Assembly: GCF_947501665.1 (NCBI RefSeq)
Contig: NZ_CANMWS010000002.1
Span: 186,001-250,000, forward strand
DNA length: 64,000 nt
Direction: 5' to 3'
Origin: an uncultured Shewanella sp.
GTDB lineage: Bacteria; Pseudomonadota; Gammaproteobacteria; Enterobacterales; Shewanellaceae
The notes under the pieces are model-generated. The model saw nothing but the letters and a program-made list of their open reading frames with translations, searched no databases and was not told where the DNA came from. This document shows, in pieces, positions 52,019-61,713 of this stretch; positions within the stretch are counted from its first letter, which is position 1, and every line of letters starts with the position of its first letter. Position numbers and translations under genes: made by a program.

Positions 52019-54220
52019 TTATGAACATAGCGGATCCATCGTTAATTGACTCTGCTCTAATTTCTGCATTAATAACATCATTTCATTGGCTTTTGTCACT
52101 ATAAGCTCTTTATCCACTAATGAACTAAGCATTGCGACATCATTCACACTAAAACTATCAGTGCCATAATTGACTCCAGCATCAAATTTTAGCAAGTTAT
52201 CATGCTCAATAGGATCATTCGTTATTTGATACAACTCATACTCATTTATCTGAGGATCTTCGCAAATATGCTTATGTTTACCTTTTTTAGTCACAGCGGG
52301 GATTTGAAAATAACGCACAAATTTCCATATCTGCCCCTCACTATCTTGCTGCATAACGCAGTGTATTTGATTCGGCCCAACCAAAGAACTGGGGGTCATT
52401 CCCTCCATGTTACTTTTTTCTTGGTTAATTAATTGCTCAACAGCTAAGTTATACACATCATAGGCCGATACTTCTGTCACTCTACACGGCTTAATTGAGT
52501 TTGACTCATCTAGCGGCTCAGTAATAGTGTCATAAGTGATAAACAAAATGCCTTCACGTAATGAATCATCCACTAAATGCGTGATATTCGACATAGTATG
52601 CCCTAAAGTCGCAGCCTCTTTTAACAATGCACTCAGATCACTGCCTACAGGTGTTAAAACCTGTTTATGTGCAGCGACTTTACTCTGCGGTTTCTGGGAT
52701 AACATCTTCAAGTAATCAATAAGTGAAATCGGCAGACTTTGTGGACGGGTTAAACCTAAAATGGTGGGTAAAATATCAACATGGCTGGTCAATTGATTAA
52801 TATAGACAGGCGCTGTGATATCTTCCTCTCTCATATATTCAGGTAAACGAAACAGCATAGGTACATGAACCACCTCTTCATAAGCACTATGCCATTTTTC
52901 CATCATACCTCCGTGAGCTGCGCCCAATTCACCGTGATCGGCACAAAACATCACAATGGTATTTTCATCCTGTCCACTTTCTTCTAACGCTTCTAGTACG
53001 GCATGAATGTGTTTATCCACCTCATAAATCAAATACCCATAATACTGTAAGAAGGCAAGCTGAGCTGCATCGGAGCAATGACTTAATAGAAATGGGATCC
53101 CGGTTTTATTCGCATCACTGGTGATCTTAGCCGCCACATCGAGTAGCTCAGACTCATTGATCTCTCCCTTATGCAATGCATCATTAGCCGCCGCTAACCC
53201 TGTTATAGAGCCAAGCGCTAACCCCATTTTATAGCGATACTCCTCTTGACACTTAGGTTTATTATTACTAACTAGCTCTTTTGGGGGGAGATAGGCATTA
53301 TTCTGCGGAAAAGGCTGTTGTTTCGAGTTATCAGCATAACCCGCATTCAGCATGATTTTCATCGAACCTTGCTGTGCTGGCTCCCCTAAGGTATTAAGGC
53401 TCGGCACTTTTAACATGGGAGGAATAGCAATACCGGGATCAGACACACCGACTTCATCTTTCGTAAACATTTGATCACATACCAAACTCGGTAATCCAGG
53501 ATAAGAAGCAATTTCATGAGGGTTAGCGAAAGAAGACACGGCAAACCAAGGCTTAGAAACAATGCTTGAGTCAGTTTTATTATCTGTACTATCCCCATTT
53601 GCCTTAGCGACATTTAGGCTATAAGGGTAACCTATCCCTTGCCGACACAAAAAGCCCGTTGTTAAATCTTCAAATTGATAATCTCGATAATAACCTAAAT
53701 TATTGACTAAAGATCCATGGGGATCGGGATAACTCAATTCCCAATCATCAAAACCAAACTGAATAAGATCTTGGGTCTCTTCACCACAAATATGCCATTT
53801 ACCAAAATAATGACCTCGATAGCCATTATCTTGCATCCAATCGACTAAAGTCGGAAAGTCATCGCCTTCAAGCCAAGGAAAATCCTCTTTAGCCCCTTCT
53901 TTAAAAATACCATCGGTTTGAGTGACCCCTGTTACAGTCCCGTATTGTCCAGTAAAAATAGTGGCACGACTGGCCACACAAGCAGAAGATGCAATGCGGT
54001 GTTGATTGAACACTACTGCATTTTGACGTAATTTAGCAAAACTAGGCAATAACTTATCGTAATCAATTCCTTCGAGATCGGCATGCTCCCCATTTTGATC
54101 AAAATTCAACACATTCTTCAATGCGTTTACAAAGCCTTGTTGATCACCATACTGAGGCTGAAAACGTAATTGATCCACAATGATCATCAATACATTGGGT
54201 TGCGCTTGTCGTTGAGACAT
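52019..54220 (-). CDS. Type I sulfatase (formylglycine-dependent family)
   Basis: The 733-residue protein is an arylsulfatase-fold hydrolase: VLMIIVDQLRF with metal-binding Asp16, the formylglycine motif as CVASR (Cys81-Arg85) inside SSACVASRATIFTGQYG, GYFGKWH-type sequence as YRGHYFGKWHICG, and MFCADHGELGAAHG with the second metal site. The usual third motif residue Pro is Ala (C-x-A-S-R). There is no signal peptide, so it should be cytoplasmic, which is unusual for a sulfatase. It is much longer than the common 450-550 residues, with an extra C-terminal part. It is the last gene of the minus-strand block, 75 bp after the alkylsulfatase; the substrate is unknown. Confidence 0.85.
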   Translation of the reverse strand: MSQRQAQPNVLMIIVDQLRFQPQYGDQQGFVNALKNVLNFDQNGEHADLEGIDYDKLLPSFAKLRQNAVVFNQHRIASSACVASRATIFTGQYGTVTGVTQTDGIFKEGAKEDFPWLEGDDFPTLVDWMQDNGYRGHYFGKWHICGEETQDLIQFGFDDWELSYPDPHGSLVNNLGYYRDYQFEDLTTGFLCRQGIGYPYSLNVAKANGDSTDNKTDSSIVSKPWFAVSSFANPHEIASYPGLPSLVCDQMFTKDEVGVSDPGIAIPPMLKVPSLNTLGEPAQQGSMKIMLNAGYADNSKQQPFPQNNAYLPPKELVSNNKPKCQEEYRYKMGLALGSITGLAAANDALHKGEINESELLDVAAKITSDANKTGIPFLLSHCSDAAQLAFLQYYGYLIYEVDKHIHAVLEALEESGQDENTIVMFCADHGELGAAHGGMMEKWHSAYEEVVHVPMLFRLPEYMREEDITAPVYINQLTSHVDILPTILGLTRPQSLPISLIDYLKMLSQKPQSKVAAHKQVLTPVGSDLSALLKEAATLGHTMSNITHLVDDSLREGILFITYDTITEPLDESNSIKPCRVTEVSAYDVYNLAVEQLINQEKSNMEGMTPSSLVGPNQIHCVMQQDSEGQIWKFVRYFQIPAVTKKGKHKHICEDPQINEYELYQITNDPIEHDNLLKFDAGVNYGTDSFSVNDVAMLSSLVDKELIVTKANEMMLLMQKLEQSQLTMDPLCS

Positions 54221-54295
54221 AATGAATTATCCTTAATGTATAAAATAGAACTCCAACCAATTGAAGTCACCTTCAATTGGTTTAATAACAAGTAA

Positions 54296-56650
54296 CTAAT
54301 GTCTTATCAATGAGGCAGAAATGGATTCAGTAGTGGATTGTGATGGAGGAATAATCCCCTCACTACGAGGAGTTACAATTGGAAACCAAAACTGAGGTGG
54401 AGTTAGCAAGCCAATAAAATCATCCATAATATCAAGATTTGTGCCATCAATATCATTTACAGCACAGGGGTTTGAGGGATCACTTGCAGCGCCTGGATCA
54501 CATAATCTATGACCCGCTAATAAAAAATCTAAATTATCTTTATCTATTTTTACCGTTGTAACTACATTTTTTTCATTCGGCGTATAATTTAAAACAGCAT
54601 TGTTCACTGTTAATGTATAAATATTATTATCTTCCTCATCCACATCATCAATCAACTCAAAATTAAATATCATGCCATTTGGATAGTCAGAAGAAGACAA
54701 ATTTTTAATTTTATCAGGATCCAATTGCACGGCCCAAAAATCAAACACCATAGGTAATGACATATTAGCGATAATATCTGCAGAAGCCGTTGTTAACCCC
54801 CCTGAACCAAAATTGGTATTACGCAGCTCATAAGCCCCTTGAAGATATTCGGCTCGCCAAGGTCCCGATTCTGACATATAGCCTAATTGCTCGTACACAT
54901 CGGCAAGTAAATACTTAGCCTCTTGAATCTCACTATCGCTTGATATTGTGTCACCCGCAAAAATAACGTGTTTTAATACTTCTGCAGCCCATCGATAAGT
55001 ATCCACCGCAAGGGGAAGGTCAACTACGGCTTTAACCATAAGCCCTTCATGTTCATCCTTAACTCGTTCAATAATCTCTGCAGCCCCTCCCATGTATTCC
55101 ACATATTTTACCGCCACAGATTCAGGTGGTAAGTTATTTAAATCAGAAGGGTTTCCCGTATACCAACCCATATAGCGTTGATAAACTGCACGACTATTAT
55201 GACTTAAGGTACCGTAATAACCTCGAGTCGCCCAATTTTGCTCTAGGCTGCTAGGCAAGGTTAATTGTTCGGATATCTCTTCACCAATATATCCCGCATT
55301 CATTAAACGCACCGTTTGATCATGAATATATTTGTAGGTATCTCGCTGCTTTTCCAAATATTCGGTAATATTACTTTCTTGCCATAATGGCCAATGATGG
55401 GATTGAAATTTGACTTGAGCAGAGTCGCCCCAACGATCAATTGTTTCAGTTAAAAACTGACTCCAAATAAGCGGATCTCGTACTAATGCCCCGCGCAGGG
55501 TCAAAATATTATGCATAGTATTGGTCGTATTTTCGGCCATCCATAATGCATCCCAATTTGCGAAGTAAGTATTCATTTCAGAAGGCGCCTCAGTACCAGG
55601 AGTCATTTGAAATTGCATCTTAAGGCCTTTCCACTCGATGTTATCATTAATGATAACGATGTCATCCTGTACTAATCGAGGTCCACCTAACTCGGTATAA
55701 ATACAAGGCGGGCATTCAGATGTTGTTTGAGTAATGATATGAGTGGGGGGAATGAGCGTTGACTCCCCTGTTGAGTTAGTCAAGCCTAATCCAGATCCTA
55801 CGCCTGTTTTCCCTTCTTCATCCACGCCTGTTAATGCCCCATACATATAAATGGCGCGTCTTCCCATAGCATTACCCGCAATCACATTTTCAGATACGGC
55901 ATGTTCGGTGAAATCTTCAGGGGCAAAAATAATAGGGTTAGAAGTGGGGGTACCGTTTGGGTCATTCACTGTAAATAGCCCTTTCACACCACCAAAATGA
56001 TCAATATGACTGTGACTATACAAGACGCCTGCCACGGGATAATCAACCCCTAAGCTTGAATTAATAAATTCAAGTGCTGCTGCTGCCGTTTCCTTTGAAA
56101 TTAGCGGGTCAAGCACCAACCAAGCATCCTCATCTGGCGTTTTGATAAAGGTAATATTAGATAAGTCAAAACCTCTTACTTGGTAAATACCGCTAACGAT
56201 ATTCTTATCACCCAAAGTCGCACTTGGATCTGAGACCACCTGATACAAACCGTGTTTCATATTGAGGCTGAAATTACGCCACAGACTTGGATTAATAGAA
56301 TCAGGGGCTTCACTTGGATGATTATCAAGTAATTCTTGATAAGCTTGTAAATTCCATACGACTCCTTCATTACAATCAGTAACTGTACTGACAGTATTCC
56401 CGTCTCCTTTACAAATAATCATCTTATCATCAGGGATCGATGCAATAAATCCCTTATCAGCGTTATCAAAATCCTCATTATTAGTATCATCTAAAGAATA
56501 AGAAGCTAAAAAGTCATCATTAAAGGCTTTTGTGACCGAGTTTGGCTCTTTTTGAGTATTATCAAGACTTGTATCAATTGCGTCATGATTACTGCAAGCA
56601 GAAAGTAACAGCAACATTAATGGTGCTACTTTATTCATTCGTTTATTCAT
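54296..56650 (-). CDS. Alkylsulfatase, metallo-beta-lactamase fold, lipoprotein
   Basis: The 784-residue protein is of the SdsA1/BDS1 class III sulfatase type. The zinc motif HxHxDH is HSHIDH (residues 213-218, in VLYSHSHIDHFGG). Other family features are FAPEDFTEHAVSENVIAGNAMGRR, LIPPTHIITQT, FQMTPGTEAPSEMNTYF, the helical dimerisation region (GWYTGNPSDLN) and a C-terminal SCP2-like domain that binds the alkyl chain. The signal ends in lipobox LLSAC (Cys19), so it is a lipoprotein, with about 100 residues of acidic linker before the catalytic part. Known members cleave primary or secondary alkyl sulfates. It starts after a 367-bp gap and may have its own promoter. Confidence 0.88.
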   Translation of the reverse strand: MNKRMNKVAPLMLLLLSACSNHDAIDTSLDNTQKEPNSVTKAFNDDFLASYSLDDTNNEDFDNADKGFIASIPDDKMIICKGDGNTVSTVTDCNEGVVWNLQAYQELLDNHPSEAPDSINPSLWRNFSLNMKHGLYQVVSDPSATLGDKNIVSGIYQVRGFDLSNITFIKTPDEDAWLVLDPLISKETAAAALEFINSSLGVDYPVAGVLYSHSHIDHFGGVKGLFTVNDPNGTPTSNPIIFAPEDFTEHAVSENVIAGNAMGRRAIYMYGALTGVDEEGKTGVGSGLGLTNSTGESTLIPPTHIITQTTSECPPCIYTELGGPRLVQDDIVIINDNIEWKGLKMQFQMTPGTEAPSEMNTYFANWDALWMAENTTNTMHNILTLRGALVRDPLIWSQFLTETIDRWGDSAQVKFQSHHWPLWQESNITEYLEKQRDTYKYIHDQTVRLMNAGYIGEEISEQLTLPSSLEQNWATRGYYGTLSHNSRAVYQRYMGWYTGNPSDLNNLPPESVAVKYVEYMGGAAEIIERVKDEHEGLMVKAVVDLPLAVDTYRWAAEVLKHVIFAGDTISSDSEIQEAKYLLADVYEQLGYMSESGPWRAEYLQGAYELRNTNFGSGGLTTASADIIANMSLPMVFDFWAVQLDPDKIKNLSSSDYPNGMIFNFELIDDVDEEDNNIYTLTVNNAVLNYTPNEKNVVTTVKIDKDNLDFLLAGHRLCDPGAASDPSNPCAVNDIDGTNLDIMDDFIGLLTPPQFWFPIVTPRSEGIIPPSQSTTESISASLIRH

Positions 56651-57017
56651 TATTAATATCCATATTGTTTAATTAAAAAACCAACCATCTATAAAAATAA
56701 ATTTAAATAAATCAAATATTCTGAATCAATTTATTTAAATTTAAATTATTATAAAATTTAACACCTCCTTGTTAAGAATAAAACCGACCAGATAAGCAGA
56801 TACATTAACAACCAAATAATATAAACTGACAATATTTAATTACTCCCCAATAAAACAACCCTAATTATTTAAACTCCATATCAATAGTTAAAGCTGTGTT
56901 AATAAGGAGTAACAATATATCTATGCTATTTAAAAAATAGATATTTATAAACCTCAAGTTTATATTAAAGTAATAAGCAAACACTTATTATTCTACTGTA
57001 AAAATTGATAAATAAAT
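56651..57017. other. Intergenic region with AT-rich inverted repeat
   Basis: The 367-bp gap between the FHA regulator and the alkylsulfatase gene is extremely AT-rich and has no ORF. An inverted repeat AATTTAAATAAAT (56700-56712) and ATTTATTTAAATT (56729-56741) with a 16-bp centre lies 50-91 bp upstream of the alkylsulfatase start. It is where an operator would be expected, but such repeats also arise by chance in DNA this AT-rich. Confidence 0.4.
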
Positions 57018-57989
57018 CTAATTCAATCGAGCGGGTTTTCTTTTATTCTGGGTACTAGGCTCCATTGTTAGTCCACCAAAAATATCTATCGCTATTGGAC
57101 TAAAGCGAATTTCTCCACTTCTACGCTCAATCAATGTCGATAATTGTTCTGCATCAGGATACCGTGCAGATAATTGCTTTCTAAAACGATAAATATGAAT
57201 ATTCATATGGTTTTCACTTTGGCCTAACATATGACATAGCAATGCTTTATCCAACCAGCCTCTTTCAGAAAGGGACACACCCAACTGACCATCTTCTAAT
57301 GATTTTCTCGCCAATAAAAGTAATACATAATGATGATTACGCTCACCCAAATCAATTGGTGTCTCATCCAACAACAGGGTAACTGACACATGCTCTTCAT
57401 TTTGACTCACATCAAATACTAAACGGATATCATCAAATAGCATAGGCTGTTTATCCGTTAGAATATTGGTCTCAATACTGGCAGTTGCATCAACAAAGCG
57501 CCATTGAAACTCAGCCGTACCAACATGATCCCCCGTCTTTAATACTATCGTACCGTTATCCGTTTCACATAACCATTGACCTTGCGACGAAGGATAAATA
57601 GACACTTCAGGCAAGTCCTCCGATGGTAAAACAGTAATCGTATTGAGATGAATCGTCTCCAAACCTAAGGTGATAGGCAATAACACACTCTTAGGTGGAC
57701 TCAACTCTTTAATAAACCAAATGTCAGCATTAACATGACCAAATTGAATATTATCCCCTTGACTTAATGATACTTTACTGCCTTTTTCAAGCCGCTGAGT
57801 ATTCACAAAAGTGCCATTAGTACTGGTATCTTGTAAGATCCACTCTTCACCATTCCAAATAACCACAGCATGTGTTCGAGACGCTTCTAAATTAGTCAAT
57901 TGTGTTGCCGAGGTAGGATGACGACCAACAATATGTTGAGGTTGTAATAGTACACTATGACCTGTGGCTTGATTAAACATGGTCGCCAT
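57018..57989 (-). CDS. FHA-domain winged-helix regulator
   Basis: From ATG 57989 (MATMFNQATGH) the protein has 323 residues. The N-terminal 95 residues are a forkhead-associated phosphothreonine-binding domain with IVGRHP, LEASRTHAVVIWNGEEW and DTSTNGTFVN, so the key Gly-Arg, Ser and Asn are present. The middle is beta-rich and may be a second degenerate FHA fold. The C-terminus (about 220-305) looks like an OmpR-type winged helix: GWLDKALLCHMLGQSENHMNIHIYRFRKQL, in parts, then RRSGEIRFSP. GGGAGAG precedes this ATG, so it is preferred over the one 12 codons earlier. It lies 68 bp after the ycaO gene and is probably the locus regulator. Confidence 0.8.
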   Translation of the reverse strand: MATMFNQATGHSVLLQPQHIVGRHPTSATQLTNLEASRTHAVVIWNGEEWILQDTSTNGTFVNTQRLEKGSKVSLSQGDNIQFGHVNADIWFIKELSPPKSVLLPITLGLETIHLNTITVLPSEDLPEVSIYPSSQGQWLCETDNGTIVLKTGDHVGTAEFQWRFVDATASIETNILTDKQPMLFDDIRLVFDVSQNEEHVSVTLLLDETPIDLGERNHHYVLLLLARKSLEDGQLGVSLSERGWLDKALLCHMLGQSENHMNIHIYRFRKQLSARYPDAEQLSTLIERRSGEIRFSPIAIDIFGGLTMEPSTQNKRKPARLN

Positions 57990-58093
57990 AATCTCTCCCT
58001 CAAAGTTAATGACTTTTTCTAACAAGGTTATGTCTCTATTGTGAGATATCCATGATACCGAATCTATTACACTCTATTACAGCAGCCTGAGGT

Positions 58094-60436
58094 TTAGATA
58101 TATAACCAATGCTGATTTATCGAATTTTCATCCAACATTTTCGCCCTAAAACCTAATTGGACTGGCAATGTATATAATCGCGGGTTCCCCAGCTGTGGCC
58201 AAATATGACATAAACCAGGTACAAGAACTTTAACCGTTTTAAGCTTAATGTCCCCTTGGCTATAATTATACACGCAGATCTCAAACCCTAACGTTTTCAA
58301 GTGCATCATCAGCTCTTCAATGATTACATTCAATGTTTGATGATGCTGTTCACAAAAAGGGGGAGAATAACGATAACCATTTTGGATTGGCTTAACTTCA
58401 TCATCGGGAAAAAGATAGCTCCCCTCGACAATGGTATTAAAATCAAAAGGGGCACTGTGCCTATGAGCAATCAGCTGCAATTGACATAATTCAGTTAAAG
58501 CACGTTCAGCGGCTATTTCAGGCAATAAATGACAGCCAAAGCCTAAAATAAACTTTCCCGTAATAACATGCTGACCAATCGCGGCCATAACGGGTATGCC
58601 AATGTCATGAGTCAAATCAAGTACCCAAAATTCATACCCTTCATCCTGACTACAATATTTCGCACTTGGCAATAATGCCTCCCTGACTTTACTCAACTTA
58701 CTCTCATCAATACGCGATAGTTCAAATTCTGGGAACACCAATCGGTTGTACCACCAGATTGCCACAGCATCTCGCTCAATCACTTCAAACAAGCCTTGTA
58801 AAATCGCTTCTTCAACAGTATTTCCAGCAGCACAGCCATTAGATTGCCAACGACCATATTGCATATCATCAAAAGGTAACTGACTCGCTCCTAAACTCAT
58901 AGGGAAATAGACCCACTCTTGATAAGTTAAAGACCAACTGGGTAGCCAATGAATAGGCTTACCATGATAACGTTTAATCTTATGCTCGCCTGCTCCTCTT
59001 GGCCTTTTGTTAGCGTAAGACGATGCATATTGGGCTTCACTCAAAGGATTTAAGCGTTGAAAATCAAAATATCGTAATTTAGCGGATCTTAATACCTGAG
59101 TTGAACACAAAAGCAACGGCAACTCTTTTTGATAAATGGCACAATAACGCTCTATGGCTTCTGACAACCCACTGGCTTTAGACTGTTCAATACTGATCCC
59201 TTTCCCTAAACAAATTTGCACAAAACGTTCATGATCTTGCTGCTGTGGGGTGTTGGAAGGGCGAAAAAAACCTGTTTTATAAATATGAATAGGGCTGCTG
59301 TTATCTTGAACAAGCCGAGTAATATGGTTAATTACCCCCGTTATCGGACTCACTAATGTCATTAAATTATTCACTGTATCGTGAACATTTACCACCCTTA
59401 GCCCCCCTTCGCTGGTAAGATTAGTCGTATCTTGCGCTAACTTTATTGGCATTTGCAGCTCTGGATAAAACAGTACACGAGTTTTTAATTCGCGATTAAC
59501 AGGGTGAGGCGTACTAAGATTATCTAAAGGGTCATATACCCAAAGCACATCCTCGTCCATCATTAACTGTTTTTGCATCAGCAGTCTAATATTCAGCGAT
59601 ATAGTAGCCATAACCTTGTCTTGCCCAGCAGACGAATGAACTTCAGGAATTTCAGCTAATACTGGATATGCGTGAGAAGAATGAGGCCACATACGTTCCA
59701 GCCACACCTTAACGGGTTGATTACTGAGCAATCTTCTTTGAAAGCGAGTAAAAAAGCCAATATTGTCTCGCTCAAAGCAAGGGCTCAACCAAATTCTTTC
59801 AGGATCGATTTGTATGACAAAAAAAGACGGTTTTAAGTGTAAATGCTCCACTTGAGGATCCAACATATCATCCACTAAAACTAGGCTTATCCCTGAATGT
59901 GGAACTGCCTTTAACATTTGTAACGCGGTATGTAATCCTGTCACCCATTCATCAAGTATCGCTTCAGGTAATTCTGATAAAATAATAAGTTGAAGATCAA
60001 TAGAAACGTGTTTAACCCTTGGATCTGCTCTGTCATTTTTTTTATAGTTAGGCAAGCAATACAAAACAGTTTCCCCCTTTACCAGCAGTAAACCTTGCTC
60101 AATAAGTTGAGTCATTTGTTCAACAAATCGAGTCATTGCTTGACGAGTAAAAGAGTCATCAAACTGATCTTCTATAGACGCATAATGCATCTGAATACAC
60201 TCATGAATATCACTGATTTTACGGTCATTATTAATTAAATAAAAAAAAGGAAATTGCTGAGAAGTTAATAGCCATTGCTGGGATGATGACACTAAAAAAA
60301 CATCATGAGTATTTAATGTGTACACATTAAATTTGGAATGCCACCGAACAAAATGAAAAACACCTTCCTCTAACGACTCATATAAGCATGTCGCAATATT
60401 ATCCTTTTTTTCATTCGTTACGGTATCAAACATCAT
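58094..60436 (-). CDS. TOMM cyclodehydratase: RRE / E1-like / YcaO fusion
   Basis: The about 780-residue protein is a fused azoline-forming cyclodehydratase. Residues about 40-125 resemble a PqqD-like RiPP recognition element (NTHDVFLVSSSQQWLL, IEQGLLLVKG). About 140-350 resemble the ThiF/E1-like docking domain, but the expected CxxC zinc motif is replaced (RDNIGFFTRFQRRLLSNQPV). From about 358 a YcaO domain starts with LVSPITGVINHITRL, with the ATP motif QSKASGLSEAIERY and LFEVIERDAVAIWW. It lacks the usual proline-rich C-terminus and ends NQHWLYI. The start ATG overlaps the amidohydrolase stop and has AAGGGA 8 nt upstream. It should cyclise Cys/Ser/Thr of the neighbouring precursor. Confidence 0.88.
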   Translation of the reverse strand: MMFDTVTNEKKDNIATCLYESLEEGVFHFVRWHSKFNVYTLNTHDVFLVSSSQQWLLTSQQFPFFYLINNDRKISDIHECIQMHYASIEDQFDDSFTRQAMTRFVEQMTQLIEQGLLLVKGETVLYCLPNYKKNDRADPRVKHVSIDLQLIILSELPEAILDEWVTGLHTALQMLKAVPHSGISLVLVDDMLDPQVEHLHLKPSFFVIQIDPERIWLSPCFERDNIGFFTRFQRRLLSNQPVKVWLERMWPHSSHAYPVLAEIPEVHSSAGQDKVMATISLNIRLLMQKQLMMDEDVLWVYDPLDNLSTPHPVNRELKTRVLFYPELQMPIKLAQDTTNLTSEGGLRVVNVHDTVNNLMTLVSPITGVINHITRLVQDNSSPIHIYKTGFFRPSNTPQQQDHERFVQICLGKGISIEQSKASGLSEAIERYCAIYQKELPLLLCSTQVLRSAKLRYFDFQRLNPLSEAQYASSYANKRPRGAGEHKIKRYHGKPIHWLPSWSLTYQEWVYFPMSLGASQLPFDDMQYGRWQSNGCAAGNTVEEAILQGLFEVIERDAVAIWWYNRLVFPEFELSRIDESKLSKVREALLPSAKYCSQDEGYEFWVLDLTHDIGIPVMAAIGQHVITGKFILGFGCHLLPEIAAERALTELCQLQLIAHRHSAPFDFNTIVEGSYLFPDDEVKPIQNGYRYSPPFCEQHHQTLNVIIEELMMHLKTLGFEICVYNYSQGDIKLKTVKVLVPGLCHIWPQLGNPRLYTLPVQLGFRAKMLDENSINQHWLYI

Positions 60437-61667
60437 CGAATGTCCCTTCAAGTAAATCTGTACTTAGCATGTCATTTTCTACACCTTGCACTTCAACCTT
60501 ATCATGCTCTTCCACCTCCATAGCACTCATCTTTGTTTCGTAAAAATCTCTCGCATTATTTTCAAGAATATCCATACACTCTAGTTCAGTTAACTCATTG
60601 AGCTGTTTATGAATATCAAGTGCTAAAAATTGCTGATGATCCGGATGAGGAAAATCACTACCAAACAAAAGTTTTTTATGCCCTATCACATTAATCACGT
60701 CACGAAGACAAGGCTCTCCCAATTCCAGTGTCACCCAACACTGACGTTTAAAATAAGCTGAAGGTCGCATCTTAATATTGTCATTGACTAAAGTAGGGAA
60801 TTCAGGAAAGCAGATATGATCTAAACGCCATAACCAATGGGGAACCCATGACGCTCCAGCCTCCAAAAAGCCAAACTTAAGCTGAGGATGCCGCTCAAAC
60901 ACACCCGATTCTAATAAAGACACGAAAGCCATTTGTGCTTCCATGGGATGAGAGCACGCATGTAACGCAAATCGAGAATGAAAACGATCACTGCCAACCG
61001 TTGACGCATGCAGGTTAGTTCCACCGTGGATCACTATCGCAATATTATATCGCTCAGCCATTGCCCAAAATAAATTATAATCACTGTGCCCTAAACTTCT
61101 TTTTGCTATCACCTCCGGTCTAAGTATTATTGACGTCCAATTATTTTTTATCACCTTAGTTAATTGCATGACCAATGATTGGGGTTGATGTCGACTGATT
61201 AATCCTACCGCTCTTAAGCGTATAGGATCCGTTTGACAATAAAATTTTAGCCAACGATTATAAGCATCGGCATAAGCCAAGGATACCTCTGCAGGGATCA
61301 ACGCGTGATTAACAATATACATAGCAAAAGTCGGTAATATACAAGCCACCTGGATATTGGCTGCATCCATGCTATTTAATTGCTCAATAGCTGTCATGGC
61401 TTTCTTTCTTTGCTCTACACTCAATGCATTACGCTGGCTACTCGCAAGCTTAAGTGCACTCCCCCAGTGAAACAATAAAGGAAATGGTCCAATAGCATAG
61501 GTTGGTAATACCGGCTGAATTTGATTACAGGCTCCCTTCACAGAAGGTGATTCAACTATTTCATCAATTAAGTGGAGTGGAAATTGATTAAATATGTCCT
61601 TATCAACATATTCTTCCCATATTTCAATCGGTTCAATTAAATGCCTGTCCGAATCATAGAGAATCAT
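60426..61667 (-). CDS. Amidohydrolase-2 family metal-dependent hydrolase
   Basis: The 413-residue TIM-barrel protein belongs to the amidohydrolase 2 (PF04909) type: YDSDRHLIEPIEIWEEYV at the N-terminus, IAIVIHGGTNLHAST in the barrel, FGFLEAGASWVPHWLWRLDH and the metal/catalytic Asp in LLFGSDFPHPDHQ. The last about 40 residues form an acidic tail (MSAMEVEEHDKVEVQGVEND) beyond the usual end. It is translationally coupled to the ycaO gene (overlap of 11 bases). In bottromycin biosynthesis an amidohydrolase (BotAH) removes the follower and fixes the macrocycle, so a processing role is a reasonable guess; the substrate is unknown. Confidence 0.85.
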   Translation of the reverse strand: MILYDSDRHLIEPIEIWEEYVDKDIFNQFPLHLIDEIVESPSVKGACNQIQPVLPTYAIGPFPLLFHWGSALKLASSQRNALSVEQRKKAMTAIEQLNSMDAANIQVACILPTFAMYIVNHALIPAEVSLAYADAYNRWLKFYCQTDPIRLRAVGLISRHQPQSLVMQLTKVIKNNWTSIILRPEVIAKRSLGHSDYNLFWAMAERYNIAIVIHGGTNLHASTVGSDRFHSRFALHACSHPMEAQMAFVSLLESGVFERHPQLKFGFLEAGASWVPHWLWRLDHICFPEFPTLVNDNIKMRPSAYFKRQCWVTLELGEPCLRDVINVIGHKKLLFGSDFPHPDHQQFLALDIHKQLNELTELECMDILENNARDFYETKMSAMEVEEHDKVEVQGVENDMLSTDLLEGTFDDV

Positions 61668-61713
61668 CTTAATAACATCCTTATTCTATTGTTCTTTGAT
61701 AATTTACAAGCGA

